DNA from: DAOUAE01 sp034433795
GTDB lineage: Bacteria > Chloroflexota > UBA6077 > FW602-bin22 > DAOUAE01
Direction: 5' to 3'
Assembly: GCA_034433795.1 (NCBI GenBank)
Contig: DAOUAE010000020.1
Location: forward strand, 1 to 64,000
DNA: 64,000 nt
Under the pieces are notes generated by a model. That model made no database searches, was not told the DNA's origin, and saw only the letters and a list, made by a program, of their open reading frames with translations. Each line of letters begins with the position of its first letter. Position 1 is the first letter of the stretch. Both the position numbers and the translations under genes were made by a program. Of the stretch, positions 32,547 through 41,307 are shown in pieces.

Positions 32547-33644
32547 ATGGAGCCACTGCGCCTTGGTCTCATCGGCCTGGGGGTCATGGGTCGGGAGCAC
32601 CTGCGCAAGGAGCAGGGGCTGGCTGAGGTGCGCTTCACCGCCATCGCCGACGTTGTTCCGGAGGTCGTCCAGCGCTACAGCAGCGAGTACAACCTTCCCG
32701 GCTTCACCTCGCCCGAGGCCCTCATCGATAGCGGTCTGTGCGAGGCCGTGCTGATCGCCACGCCGCATCCCTGGCACGCGCCCATCGCCCAGTACGCCGC
32801 CCGTCGGGGTCTGCATATTCTCTGCGAGAAGCCGATCGCCGTCACCGTCGCCCAGGCCGACGCGATGATCGCCACCGCCCAGGAGCATGGGGTGCTCCTG
32901 GGGATCATGTTCCAGAGCCGGACCCACCCGCTCTGGCGACGGGCCAGGGAGCTGCTGACCGACGGGGCCATCGGCCCGCTCTACTACGTCAGCCACACCG
33001 CCGTCCACTACCGCACCCAGGCCTACTACGACAGCGCCGCCTGGCGGGGCACCTGGCAGGGCGAGGGGGGCGGCGTCATCATGAACCAGGCCCCCCACGA
33101 CCTGGACCTGCTCATCTGGCTGAGCGGCCTGCCCCGGCGGGTGGTGGCCCAGGCCCAGACCCGCTGGCACCGGATCGAGGTCGAAGACACGCTCCAGGCG
33201 CTGCTCGAGTACGAGGGGCTGCAGCGGGGCTATCTCTACGTCACCACCGCCGAGTGGCCGCCGCACAATCGCTACGAATTCGTCGGCGAGCGCGGCAAAC
33301 TGGTGGTCGAGGACAATCGCCTGCTGCTCTTCGCCCTCGACCGGCCGCTGCCTGCGGAGATCATGACCGCGCCGCACGGACAGCGACCGGCGGGCGAGTG
33401 GCGCGACCTGACGCCAGACCCCGCCCCCTGGGGGCACGCCGAGGTGGTCCGGCAGTTCGCCCGGGCCATCCGCCTGGGCGAGCCGCTGGTGGCCACCGGC
33501 GAGGATGGGCGCCGCGCCCTGGAGCTGGGCAACGCCCTGCTCCTCGCCGGGTTCACCGGCCAGCCGGTCGCGATCCCGGTCGACCGATCGGCCTACGAGG
33601 CGTTCCTGGCTGAACGCCAGGCCGCCGGGCGCCAGGCCACCTAG
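32547..33644 (+). CDS. Gfo/Idh/MocA-family oxidoreductase
   Basis: 365 residues. The N-terminal Rossmann domain has G-L-I-G-L-G-V-M-G-R-E-H, the family motif C-E-K-P-I-A lies near residue 95, and a C-terminal alpha/beta domain carries D-L-D near residue 185 (N-Q-A-P-H-D-L-D) for catalysis. These enzymes act on sugars, inositols or related rings with NAD(P). GAGGGG lies before the ATG. The last four bases overlap the end of the convergent small gene. A sugar-catabolic role would fit the many glycosidase genes, but the substrate is open. Confidence 0.87.
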   Translation: MEPLRLGLIGLGVMGREHLRKEQGLAEVRFTAIADVVPEVVQRYSSEYNLPGFTSPEALIDSGLCEAVLIATPHPWHAPIAQYAARRGLHILCEKPIAVTVAQADAMIATAQEHGVLLGIMFQSRTHPLWRRARELLTDGAIGPLYYVSHTAVHYRTQAYYDSAAWRGTWQGEGGGVIMNQAPHDLDLLIWLSGLPRRVVAQAQTRWHRIEVEDTLQALLEYEGLQRGYLYVTTAEWPPHNRYEFVGERGKLVVEDNRLLLFALDRPLPAEIMTAPHGQRPAGEWRDLTPDPAPWGHAEVVRQFARAIRLGEPLVATGEDGRRALELGNALLLAGFTGQPVAIPVDRSAYEAFLAERQAAGRQAT

Positions 33645-33859
33645 CGGCCCGTGACCTCGCCCGGCAGGCCCATCACCTGCCGAACGCGCCGCTCGAAGTC
33701 CTCGTAACTGTAGAACTTCTCACCCGGCGGAATATTCTGAAAGAGGTGCGAGGGGCAGGTGGGACACTGACGGCGGATATCTTCGACCGTGAGCCCCTGC
33801 GCCCAGTTGAGGCGGCGCAGGAGATCGCGGTACTGCTCGAGGGCCATATGGTACGGCAT
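33641..33859 (-). CDS. Small uncharacterised protein (72 residues), paralogue of the gene at 57536
   Basis: ATG 33859 behind GGGAG. The sequence contains Y-R-D-L-L-R-R-L-N-W-A-Q-G-L-T-V-E-D-I, two cysteines in C-P-T-C-P, then I-P-P-G-E-K-F and a C-terminal D-F-E-R-R-V. The same order of motifs occurs in the 102-residue protein encoded at 57536-57844, so both belong to one small family. It is soluble with no signal peptide. No function is recognised. Confidence 0.65.
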   Translation of the reverse strand: MPYHMALEQYRDLLRRLNWAQGLTVEDIRRQCPTCPSHLFQNIPPGEKFYSYEDFERRVRQVMGLPGEVTGR

Positions 33860-33880
33860 CGCTCACTCCCTGTCCTGAAA

Positions 33881-33897
33881 ATCCCCCGTTGGGGGAT
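33881..33897. other. Perfect hairpin between divergent genes
   Basis: A 7 bp stem ATCCCCC/GGGGGAT with a 3-base loop lies between the small minus-strand gene and the methyltransferase. On the minus strand TTT follows, so it could be a weak attenuator of the small gene. Confidence 0.3.
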
Positions 33898-33936
33898 CAG
33901 CGGGACCGCAAGAGGCGTGCCAGAGAGGGGGAACCG

Positions 33937-34710
33937 ATGAGCCCGGACTACGACCTGACCCGTCGCCAGTATGGCCGCCAGGCGGCCTGGTACGCCCAGA
34001 GCCGGGTGCACGCCAGCGGCGATACCCTCGACCTTCTGGCCCACTGGGCCCGGGGCATCGCCGCCCGGCGCATTCTGGACGTGGCCACCGGCACCGGCTT
34101 CGCGGCCTTCGCCCAAGCCCCGGTGGCCGAACTGGTCGTCGGGGCCGATCTGACCGAGGAGATGCTGCTCCAGGCCCGGAGCCTGGCCGCTCAGCGCGGG
34201 CTGGCGAATGTGCGGTTCGTGGCGGCGGCGGCCGAGGCCCTGCCCTTCGGCGCGGCGACGTTCGACCTGGTCAGCTGCCGGGTGGCCGCCCACCATTTCC
34301 AGTCGGTCCCGGCCTTCCTGGCCGAGGCCCGGCGCGTTGTCCGTCCGGGCGGGCTGGTGGTGGTCATCGACACCACCGTCCCCGAGGACCCGGCCATCGC
34401 CGCCTGGCAGAACGAGGTCGAGCGCTGGCGCGATCCCTCCCACGTCGAGAACCTCACCCCGTCAGCCTGGCAGGCGGCCTTCGCCACGGCGGGCCTCACC
34501 GTCGAGGAGGTCGTTTTCACCATCTCGGGCCCGCACGAGTTCACCGACTGGGTGACCCGCAGCGGGACGCCCCCGCCGGTCGTCCAGCGCCTGGCCGAGC
34601 AGTTTCGGAGCGCCCCGCCAGCGGTGCGGGCCGCCTTCCAGATCAGCGAGACGCCCGCCGGCCTGACCTTCGTCTGGCCGGTCATCGCCCTGAAGGGACG
34701 CCGCCCGTGA
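33937..34710 (+). CDS. Class I SAM-dependent methyltransferase (UbiE-like)
   Basis: 257 residues of the Methyltransf_11 fold. Motif I is D-V-A-T-G-T-G-F near residue 50, the acidic end of beta-2 is in G-A-D-L-T-E-E-M, and motif IV lies around F-D-L-V-S-C-R. H-H-F instead of the usual A-H-H follows, and G-G-L-V-V-V-I-D lies in motif VI. ATG 33937 is preceded by GAGGGGGAA. It resembles small-molecule or quinone methyltransferases; the substrate is not identifiable. Confidence 0.85.
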   Translation: MSPDYDLTRRQYGRQAAWYAQSRVHASGDTLDLLAHWARGIAARRILDVATGTGFAAFAQAPVAELVVGADLTEEMLLQARSLAAQRGLANVRFVAAAAEALPFGAATFDLVSCRVAAHHFQSVPAFLAEARRVVRPGGLVVVIDTTVPEDPAIAAWQNEVERWRDPSHVENLTPSAWQAAFATAGLTVEEVVFTISGPHEFTDWVTRSGTPPPVVQRLAEQFRSAPPAVRAAFQISETPAGLTFVWPVIALKGRRP

Positions 34711-34791
34711 GGGTGGACCGGCGTGGCATAGAACTTGCACATTGGGTCAGGCGGTGGGGCATGCGGTTGGTCTGTCTACTGGAGCCGATCG

Positions 34792-35481
34792 ATGGTGGAT
34801 GCGGAGAATCCAACGGCCCAACAAACGATCCGTGTGGTCCTGGTCGATGACCACCCTATCTTCCTGCAGGGGTTGCTGGAGTTCCTCGAGCACGAGCCGG
34901 ACATCGTCTGCGTCGGGACCGCGCACACCGAGGAGGAGGCGCTGGAGCTCATCCCGCAGGTGCGCCCGGACGTGGCGGTGCTGGACGTCTGTCTGCCCAG
35001 CGCCTCTGGACCGGCGCTGGCCCGACGGCTGCGCGAACTGGTGCCCGGCCTGATCATCCTGGCGCTGAGCGGCTTCAACACCGAGGACCTGGTCATTCAG
35101 ATGATCCGGGCCGGGGCGAGCGGTTATCTTCTCAAGACCGCGACCGGAGCCGAGATCGCCGAGGCCATTCGCCGGGCGGTCCGGGGCGAGGCGCCGCTGA
35201 CGCCGGCGGTGGCCAGCCGGGTCCTGCAGCAGATCCGCCACCTGAGCCAGGTCCAGGCCCAGGCGGCCGCCCGGGCCGACGGCCTGACCGAACGCGAACT
35301 GGAGATCCTGCAACTCGTCGCCCACGGCAAGAGCAACCGCGAGATCGCCCAGGCCCTGTTTCTGAGCGAACGCACCGTCGAGAACCATCTGCAGAACATC
35401 TACCGCAAACTCAACGTCCACGACCGGACGCAGGCCACGCTGATCGCGATGCGCAAGGGCTACGTCCGGCTGTATGAATAG
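34792..35481 (+). CDS. NarL/FixJ-family response regulator
   Basis: 229 residues. The receiver has D-D in L-V-D-D-H-P, phospho-acceptor D in A-V-L-D-V-C near residue 63, and K in L-L-K-T. A LuxR-type HTH (about 165-225) follows with L-T-E-R-E-L-E-I-L, N-R-E-I-A and S-E-R-T-V-E-N-H-L-Q-N-I. ATG 34792 is preceded by GGAG. The next gene, 57 bases downstream, is a membrane kinase fragment without an ATPase domain, so this regulator probably depends on another kinase. Confidence 0.9.
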   Translation: MVDAENPTAQQTIRVVLVDDHPIFLQGLLEFLEHEPDIVCVGTAHTEEEALELIPQVRPDVAVLDVCLPSASGPALARRLRELVPGLIILALSGFNTEDLVIQMIRAGASGYLLKTATGAEIAEAIRRAVRGEAPLTPAVASRVLQQIRHLSQVQAQAAARADGLTERELEILQLVAHGKSNREIAQALFLSERTVENHLQNIYRKLNVHDRTQATLIAMRKGYVRLYE

Positions 35482-35538
35482 GCCGTGGCCACAGCGTCCA
35501 TGGGGCGGCGGTCACGGCTGGGGAATCAGGGGGAGGCG

Positions 35539-36204
35539 ATGATCCTCTGGCTCTGGCCGCGCCTGCTCCCCTGGGGACTGCTCCTGGCCGGGGCGCTGGT
35601 GGTGCGGCCCGAGCCGCTGCCCCCGCCTCTGCTGGTCGTCCTGCTCCTCTACGCCCTGGTCGGCCAGGCGCTGGTCGTGCTGCGCCCCGGCTGGATGCCA
35701 CTCCTCCTCAGCGTCGATGTCCTGCCCAGCAGTCCCCTGCTGGTGGTGACGGCCATGGCGCCCCTGACCGCCCACCTGATCGGCCTGCAGGTGATGCTGG
35801 CCGGGCTGCTGGGCGGGCTGAAACGGGGGCTGCTGGCGGCCGGCCTCTGCACCGCCCTCCTGCTGGCGCTGGTCGGGCTGGGACGGGGCGCCTGGCTGGT
35901 CCAGAGCCCGCCCATCGCCCTCCTCCTCGGCCTGGGCCTGTGGACAACCGGCCTGACCGCCGGCCTCTGGGCCGGCATGGTCCAGACCCGGCTCCAGCAC
36001 GCCCAGACCGAGACGGCCCGCACCCTGGCCCGGCTCAGCCACGACCTGCGCACCCCGCTCGGCCTGATCAAAGGCTACGCCGATCTCCTCCGCCGGCTGG
36101 AGCCGACGCTGACCCCCGAGCAGCGCCAGCGCTACCTGAGCGAGATCGTCACGAACGTCGAGCGGATCGTCGCCCTTCTGCCAGAGCGCCCGCCTTCCCC
36201 GTAG
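35539..36204 (+). CDS. Membrane HisKA protein lacking the catalytic ATPase domain
   Basis: 221 residues. Five to six hydrophobic segments cover about 1-150, then a short linker and a HisKA dimerisation helix with the H-box L-S-H-D-L-R-T-P-L-G-L-I-K-G near residue 168. It ends 40-50 residues later after a second helix. No HATPase N-, G1- or G2-box follows in any frame before the next promoter, so it is not a simple one-base frameshift within the visible intergenic region. It might be a phosphotransfer or inhibitory partner, or a decayed kinase. GGGGGAGG precedes ATG 35539. Confidence 0.7.
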   Translation: MILWLWPRLLPWGLLLAGALVVRPEPLPPPLLVVLLLYALVGQALVVLRPGWMPLLLSVDVLPSSPLLVVTAMAPLTAHLIGLQVMLAGLLGGLKRGLLAAGLCTALLLALVGLGRGAWLVQSPPIALLLGLGLWTTGLTAGLWAGMVQTRLQHAQTETARTLARLSHDLRTPLGLIKGYADLLRRLEPTLTPEQRQRYLSEIVTNVERIVALLPERPPSP

Positions 36205-36311
36205 CCGCCGGCGCCTCTCGCCCGGACGAAGGCTGCCCGGTCAGCGCCTCGCCGGTCGCTCGGCTCTCAACACCCAATCTCTGTCCGGTCGGGCGGCCGT
36301 CTCCCGGCCCG

Positions 36312-36340
36312 TTGCCATCGTCTGCCGCCGGCGGTACAAT
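36312..36340 (+). promoter_or_regulatory. Promoter of the YfhO-GT39 operon
   Basis: TTGCCA, 17 bases, TACAAT, 48 bases before the first ATG of the four-gene operon. Confidence 0.7.
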
Positions 36341-36388
36341 CCCAGCGGCGCGGGCCCAGCCGGGCCTGCGCGGCCGGAGAGACCGCTC

Positions 36389-38617
36389 ATGCGCTCGGTG
36401 ACCGCCACCCGCCACGGGCCGACCGCTTACCCCCGGTCAGCCCCCTGGCGGGCCGTCCTGGGAACGGTGCTCTTTTTCGGTGGACTGACGGCGGCCTTCT
36501 TCTGGCCGCTCTTCGCCCCGCCGCCCTGGCGCCAGTACATGGCGGCCGGCGACTTCATCAACCAGTTCTACCCCTTCCGGGCTTTCGCCGCCGCCGAATG
36601 GTGGGCCCGCCGGCCGCCGCTCTGGAACCCCTACATCTTCGCCGGCCACCCCTTCGCCGCCGATATCCAGACCGCCGTCTTTTACCCCCCAGCCTGGCTG
36701 ACGATCCTGTTCTTCGGGCGCGACGGACTGCCGCTCACCGCGCTGGAGCTGGAGATGGCCGCCCACTACCCGCTGGCCGCTTTCTTCACCTACGCGCTGG
36801 TCCAGCGGCTGACCGGCCAGCGGCTGGCGGCAGTGGTCGCGGGCGCGGTCTTCGCCTTCGGCGGCTTCCTGACCTCCTATCCGGCCCAGCAACTGCCGAT
36901 GCTGGAGTCGGCCGTCTGGCTGCCGCTGGCCCTCTACGGCCTGGAGCGGGGCCTGACCGGCTCCCGACCGCCTCTCGGGTGGATCGGCGCCGGTGGTGCC
37001 CTGGGACTGGCCATTCTGGCCGGCCATCCGCAGACCGTGCTCCTCAGCGCCTACACCGCCGCAGCCTACCTGCTGGTCAGAGGCCGGCTGCTCGGACACG
37101 CCTGGCGCCATCTCGGGGCCGGCCTGCTGCTGACCGGCACCACCGCCCTGGGGCTGGCGGCCGTCCAGATCGTGCCGACGGTCGAGTTCTTTCTGCTCTC
37201 GACCCGTCAGGGCCTGCCCTACGCTGTCGCCGGACACGGCTACGACCTGAAGGCCCTGGTGGGGCTGATCCTGCCAGAGTGGCGCGGTGAGCGGGCCCTC
37301 TACGTTGGGGTGCTGCCGCTCCTGCTGGCCACGGGGGCGCTGCGGACCCTGCCCCTGGCGCGCACCGGCTTCTGGGGCGGCCTCGCCCTGATCGCCCTGG
37401 TGCTCTCGCTCGGCGCCACCACCCCGCTCTTCTGGCTCCTGTACCACGCCGCGCCGGGCTTCGCCCTCTTCCGCGACCAGGAGCGAGCCATGCTCCTCTA
37501 CAATCTGGCCATGGCCGTCCTGGCCGGACTGGGTATGGCCGCCGGGGCCAGCCAACCGGTCTGGCCAGCCCGGCCGCTCCTTCTCCGGCTGGCGCTGAGC
37601 GGACTCGCCCTGGCGCTCCTCGCCTGGGGTCTTCTTCGGACCGGCCTCGTCGGCCTGCCGGCCGACGTCCAGACCGATCAGATCCCGGGCGGCCTTCTCC
37701 GCCTGGCTGCCCTCTGCCTGGCCGCCGCCCTCTGGCTCTGGTGGACCGGCCGCGCCGCCGCCCCCCGTCTGGCCCCGGCCCTGCTCCTGGGACTCCTGGC
37801 TCTCGACCTCTGGACCGCCCACTACGGCCACAACTTTCAGACCGCGAACCCCGACCCGCGACCACGGCTTCTGGCCATCGCTCGCTTTATCCACGCCGAC
37901 ATCCAGGAGCCCTTCCGGGTGCGAGGCGAGACCGACGCCCTCTTTCCCCCGAACTACGCGGCGCTGCTGAACCTGCCGACGATCGTCGGGGATACGCCGC
38001 TGGTCCTGGAGCGCGTGCAGCGACTCCTCGATACGAAAGAGGAGTGGCGCCTGTGGCAGCTGCTGAATGTCAAGTACGCCCTCGCCCGCAAAGACCCGGA
38101 GCCCGGCCTGGAGGTCGCCTTCCGCCAGGGCGATATCCGGGTGATGCGCATGATCTACTCGCTGCCACGGGCCTGGGCGGTCCGCCGGGTCGAGGTCGCC
38201 ACCAGTCCCACCGAGGCCCTGGCGCGGGTGCTGCGCCCCGACTACCACCCCGGTGACATCGTGGTCCTGGAGGAACCGCCAACCATCGGCCCGATCGTCC
38301 CCGGCGACCGGCCCGACGTCCGCATCGTCTACTACTCGCCACGGCGGATCATCGTCGACGCGGTGGCCGACGCCCCGGCCATTCTGGTGCTGAGCGAAAC
38401 CTATTATCCGGGCTGGCGGGCCTGGCGGGACGACCAGCCGGTGCCGATCCTGCGGGCCAACTTCGTCACGCGCGCCCTGGAACTGCCGCCGGGCCGGCAT
38501 CGCTTCACCCTGGTCTACGACCCGTGGAGCGTCAAGGTGGGAGCGCTCCTTTCGGGGCTCACCCTCGCTCTGGCGGGCGGGGTTGTGCTCGCCAGCCGCT
38601 GGCCTGTCCGCCCATGA
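36389..38617 (+). CDS. YfhO-family polytopic membrane protein
   Basis: 742 residues. An N-terminal glycosyltransferase-C-like membrane region of about twelve helices (25-495) starts with an extracytoplasmic loop holding G-D-F-I-N-Q-F-Y-P-F, W-N-P-Y-I-F-A-G-H-P-F and H-P-Q-T near residue 213, typical of YfhO. A soluble C-terminal domain (about 500-715) and one last helix follow. YfhO proteins are implicated in glycosylating lipoteichoic acid or other surface polymers with lipid-linked sugars. It is the first gene of an operon with three GT39-like genes; its TGA overlaps the next ATG. Confidence 0.85.
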   Translation: MRSVTATRHGPTAYPRSAPWRAVLGTVLFFGGLTAAFFWPLFAPPPWRQYMAAGDFINQFYPFRAFAAAEWWARRPPLWNPYIFAGHPFAADIQTAVFYPPAWLTILFFGRDGLPLTALELEMAAHYPLAAFFTYALVQRLTGQRLAAVVAGAVFAFGGFLTSYPAQQLPMLESAVWLPLALYGLERGLTGSRPPLGWIGAGGALGLAILAGHPQTVLLSAYTAAAYLLVRGRLLGHAWRHLGAGLLLTGTTALGLAAVQIVPTVEFFLLSTRQGLPYAVAGHGYDLKALVGLILPEWRGERALYVGVLPLLLATGALRTLPLARTGFWGGLALIALVLSLGATTPLFWLLYHAAPGFALFRDQERAMLLYNLAMAVLAGLGMAAGASQPVWPARPLLLRLALSGLALALLAWGLLRTGLVGLPADVQTDQIPGGLLRLAALCLAAALWLWWTGRAAAPRLAPALLLGLLALDLWTAHYGHNFQTANPDPRPRLLAIARFIHADIQEPFRVRGETDALFPPNYAALLNLPTIVGDTPLVLERVQRLLDTKEEWRLWQLLNVKYALARKDPEPGLEVAFRQGDIRVMRMIYSLPRAWAVRRVEVATSPTEALARVLRPDYHPGDIVVLEEPPTIGPIVPGDRPDVRIVYYSPRRIIVDAVADAPAILVLSETYYPGWRAWRDDQPVPILRANFVTRALELPPGRHRFTLVYDPWSVKVGALLSGLTLALAGGVVLASRWPVRP

Positions 38618-41307
38618 ACTGGCCGGTCCTGCTCTGCCTGCTTCTGGCCTTCGCCCTGCGGGTCTGGCACCTGGGCGAGCCTACCCTGACCAACGACGAA
38701 TGGTTTATGCTGCGCAGCGCCCGCGAAGGCCTCCCCTGGATCGTCCACCAGGCCCGGGTCTTCGAGCCACACCCCCTCCTGTACTATGCGGGGATCGCCC
38801 TCTGGGTTCCGCTGACCGGGCCGAGCGAGTTCGCCCTGCGCTTCCCCTCGGCCCTGGCTGGCGCCGTCCTGGTGGCCGCCGGCTACCGCTTCGGTCAGGG
38901 GCTGGCCGGGCATGGTGCCGGCCTCCTGGTGGCCGCCCTCCTGGCCCTCAATCCCTACCAGGTGGCCCAGGCCCAGAACGCCCGCAACTACGCCCTGGTG
39001 ACCGCCCTGGCCACCCTGGCCGGCGCCCTCTTCGTCCGGGCCTGGCAGCGGGGCCACTGGGGCGCCTACACCGCCGGCATGCTCCTGGCCCTGCACACCC
39101 ACTACAACGCCTTTTTCATCGCCGGCGCCCACCTGCTGACCGGCCTCTGGCACCAGTGGCGGGCCCGGACCGGGCCAGGCGAGCAGTCACGGCCGACCGA
39201 TCCCCAGGGCTTCTGGCGGGCCCAGGCCGTTCTGCTTCTCACCAGCGCCGCCTGGCTGGCCTACGCCGCCCCGGGTCTCCTGGCCTACCGGGGCTACTTC
39301 CCCGACCGCCTTGACCCGCCGACCATCGTCGGCCGCACGCTCCGGACGTTCCTGCTCGGTCAGCAGCCGGTGGCCCTGCCCGACGGCTCGCCCCCGCCCG
39401 CCCCCGCCCTCTGGGCCGGCGTCGGTCTGGCGCTCGGTCTCGCGCTGGTGGGTCTGGTGGCCGCCTGGCGGCGTGCATCCTGGATCGGCCAGGCCCTGGC
39501 CCTGGGAAGCCTGGTCCCCCTCGGCGCGATGGCGCTGGTCTTTCAGGTCCGCCCCCTCTTCGAGGAGCGCTATTTCATCGTCCTGGCCCCGGTCTGGCTC
39601 ACCACCCTGGCCCTGGGATGGACCGTCCTGGCCCGGCGGACGCCAGCCCTGGCCGGGCTGGCGGCGCTGCCGCTGGTCGGCCTGACCGCCCTCGGGCTGG
39701 TCGCCACCTACCGCGCTCCGCTGGAGAACCGCCCCGACTACCGGTCACTGGTCCGCTACGTCGCCGCCCACTGGCGGCCCGGCGACCTGGTGATCACGAC
39801 CGCCCACGGCGTGGCCGACCTCTACGACTACTACCGGGGCGACCTGCCGCCGGCGCGGGTCCTCGCCGACCCGGCAACGGCGGCCGGAGCGATCGCCGGG
39901 CTGACCAGCCGGCCGGAGCGGCCGACCGGCGTCTGGTTCCTTCCCTACTGGGAGACGCCACTCGACCAGGCAGTCCAGACCGCCCTGGCGACCACCGGCT
40001 ACCCCGGCCCGACCCTCTGGTTCCGCACCGCCCGTCTCCAGTACATCAGCCTGGTCGCTCCTACTCCCACCGGGCCGACCGTCTACGAAGCGCCGGCCGG
40101 GCTCGAGATCGCCGTTCAGGCCGTCGGACCGCTCGAGCGGCGGCCGGGAGAGACCATCGGCCTCCGCTGGGTGTGGCGGCTGCGGCACCCGCTTCCCCCG
40201 CTTAAGATCTCGCTCCGACTGCGCGACCCGGCCGACCACCTGGTGGCCCAGTTCGACCGGGAGCCGCTGGACGGTCTGATCGCCTGGGCCGCCCTCCCGC
40301 TGGACCGCCCGGTCGAGGACCGGGCGGGGCTGCCGGTGCCGCTCGGCACGCCGCCGGGTCCTCTTCGCCTGGAGATGGTGATCTACCAGGCCGCCACCGG
40401 TCAGCCCGTCGTTTTCGCCGGGACCACCCCCGGCGACCGGCTGACGCTGGGCACCATCCAGGTCCATCCGGCCGATCGCTTCCCCCCGCCCGAGGCGCTG
40501 CCGGTGACCACCCGGCTCGACCAGCGGCACGGCCCCCTGCGGCTGGTCGGCGCCACCTTCGCCGCGCCGCCACTCCAGGCCGGCGAGAGCCTGGAGTTCA
40601 GCCTGGTCTGGCAGGCGCTCGGCCCGGTCGCCGCCGACCCCCCGCTGCTGGTGCTCCTGACAGCCGACGACCGGCCGGACCACTACTGGGCGCTCGACCT
40701 CAGTCCGGGCTATCCCCCCACCGCCTGGCGTCCCGGCGAGGTCCTCCGCCGCTTCTACCGACTGACCCTCCCGCCGACGACGCCCATCGGGACCTACCAT
40801 CTGCGGCTGGCGGTGGCCGACGCGGCGCCCCTGACGCTGGGGCCGGTGGTGGTCGCCGGCCCCGAGCGCAGCTTCACCCCGCCCACGCCGACCGTGCGCC
40901 TGGTCCGCCGGCTGGGCGAGAGCGCGCTGCTTCTCGGGTATGATCTCTCGGCGACGACGCTCCGGCCCGGCGAACGGCTGCGACTGACCCTCTACTGGCA
41001 GGCCCTGGCCCCGACCGCCGTGCCCTACACCGTCTTCACCCATCTGCTGGAGCGGGGAGAACGTCTGCGGGCCCAGCACGACGGTCCACCGGTCGCGGGC
41101 ACCCGGCCCACCGTCGGCTGGCTGCCCGGCGAGTATCTGCGCGATGTCCACGAGATCGCCCTTGACCCACAGGTCCCGCCCGGGCCGTACCGGCTCCAGG
41201 TCGGTCTCTACGACCCGCGCACCGGCGACCGGCTCCCGGTCTATCTGGAGGACGGCCAGCCGGCCGGCGACCGCGTCATCCTGACCGAGATCCAGGTGGT
41301 GCCGTGA
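38614..41307 (+). CDS. GT39-like membrane glycosyltransferase with three C-terminal modules (1)
   Basis: 897 residues, start in ATGA overlap with the yfhO-like gene. The N-terminal part (to about 395) has ten or so helices. T-N-D-E-W follows the first helix, where the catalytic acidic residue of PMT/ArnT enzymes lies, and a later L-N-P-Y-Q-V-A-Q-A-Q-N-A-R-N-Y motif is typical. After a small soluble linker, three beta-rich modules follow, starting near residues 489, 644 and 771. Each carries a form of R-P-G-E-x-L-x-L-T-L-Y-W-Q and Y-R-L-x-x-G-L-Y-D. A dolichyl/polyprenyl-phosphate sugar is the expected donor; the acceptor is unknown. Confidence 0.82.
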   Translation: MNWPVLLCLLLAFALRVWHLGEPTLTNDEWFMLRSAREGLPWIVHQARVFEPHPLLYYAGIALWVPLTGPSEFALRFPSALAGAVLVAAGYRFGQGLAGHGAGLLVAALLALNPYQVAQAQNARNYALVTALATLAGALFVRAWQRGHWGAYTAGMLLALHTHYNAFFIAGAHLLTGLWHQWRARTGPGEQSRPTDPQGFWRAQAVLLLTSAAWLAYAAPGLLAYRGYFPDRLDPPTIVGRTLRTFLLGQQPVALPDGSPPPAPALWAGVGLALGLALVGLVAAWRRASWIGQALALGSLVPLGAMALVFQVRPLFEERYFIVLAPVWLTTLALGWTVLARRTPALAGLAALPLVGLTALGLVATYRAPLENRPDYRSLVRYVAAHWRPGDLVITTAHGVADLYDYYRGDLPPARVLADPATAAGAIAGLTSRPERPTGVWFLPYWETPLDQAVQTALATTGYPGPTLWFRTARLQYISLVAPTPTGPTVYEAPAGLEIAVQAVGPLERRPGETIGLRWVWRLRHPLPPLKISLRLRDPADHLVAQFDREPLDGLIAWAALPLDRPVEDRAGLPVPLGTPPGPLRLEMVIYQAATGQPVVFAGTTPGDRLTLGTIQVHPADRFPPPEALPVTTRLDQRHGPLRLVGATFAAPPLQAGESLEFSLVWQALGPVAADPPLLVLLTADDRPDHYWALDLSPGYPPTAWRPGEVLRRFYRLTLPPTTPIGTYHLRLAVADAAPLTLGPVVVAGPERSFTPPTPTVRLVRRLGESALLLGYDLSATTLRPGERLRLTLYWQALAPTAVPYTVFTHLLERGERLRAQHDGPPVAGTRPTVGWLPGEYLRDVHEIALDPQVPPGPYRLQVGLYDPRTGDRLPVYLEDGQPAGDRVILTEIQVVP

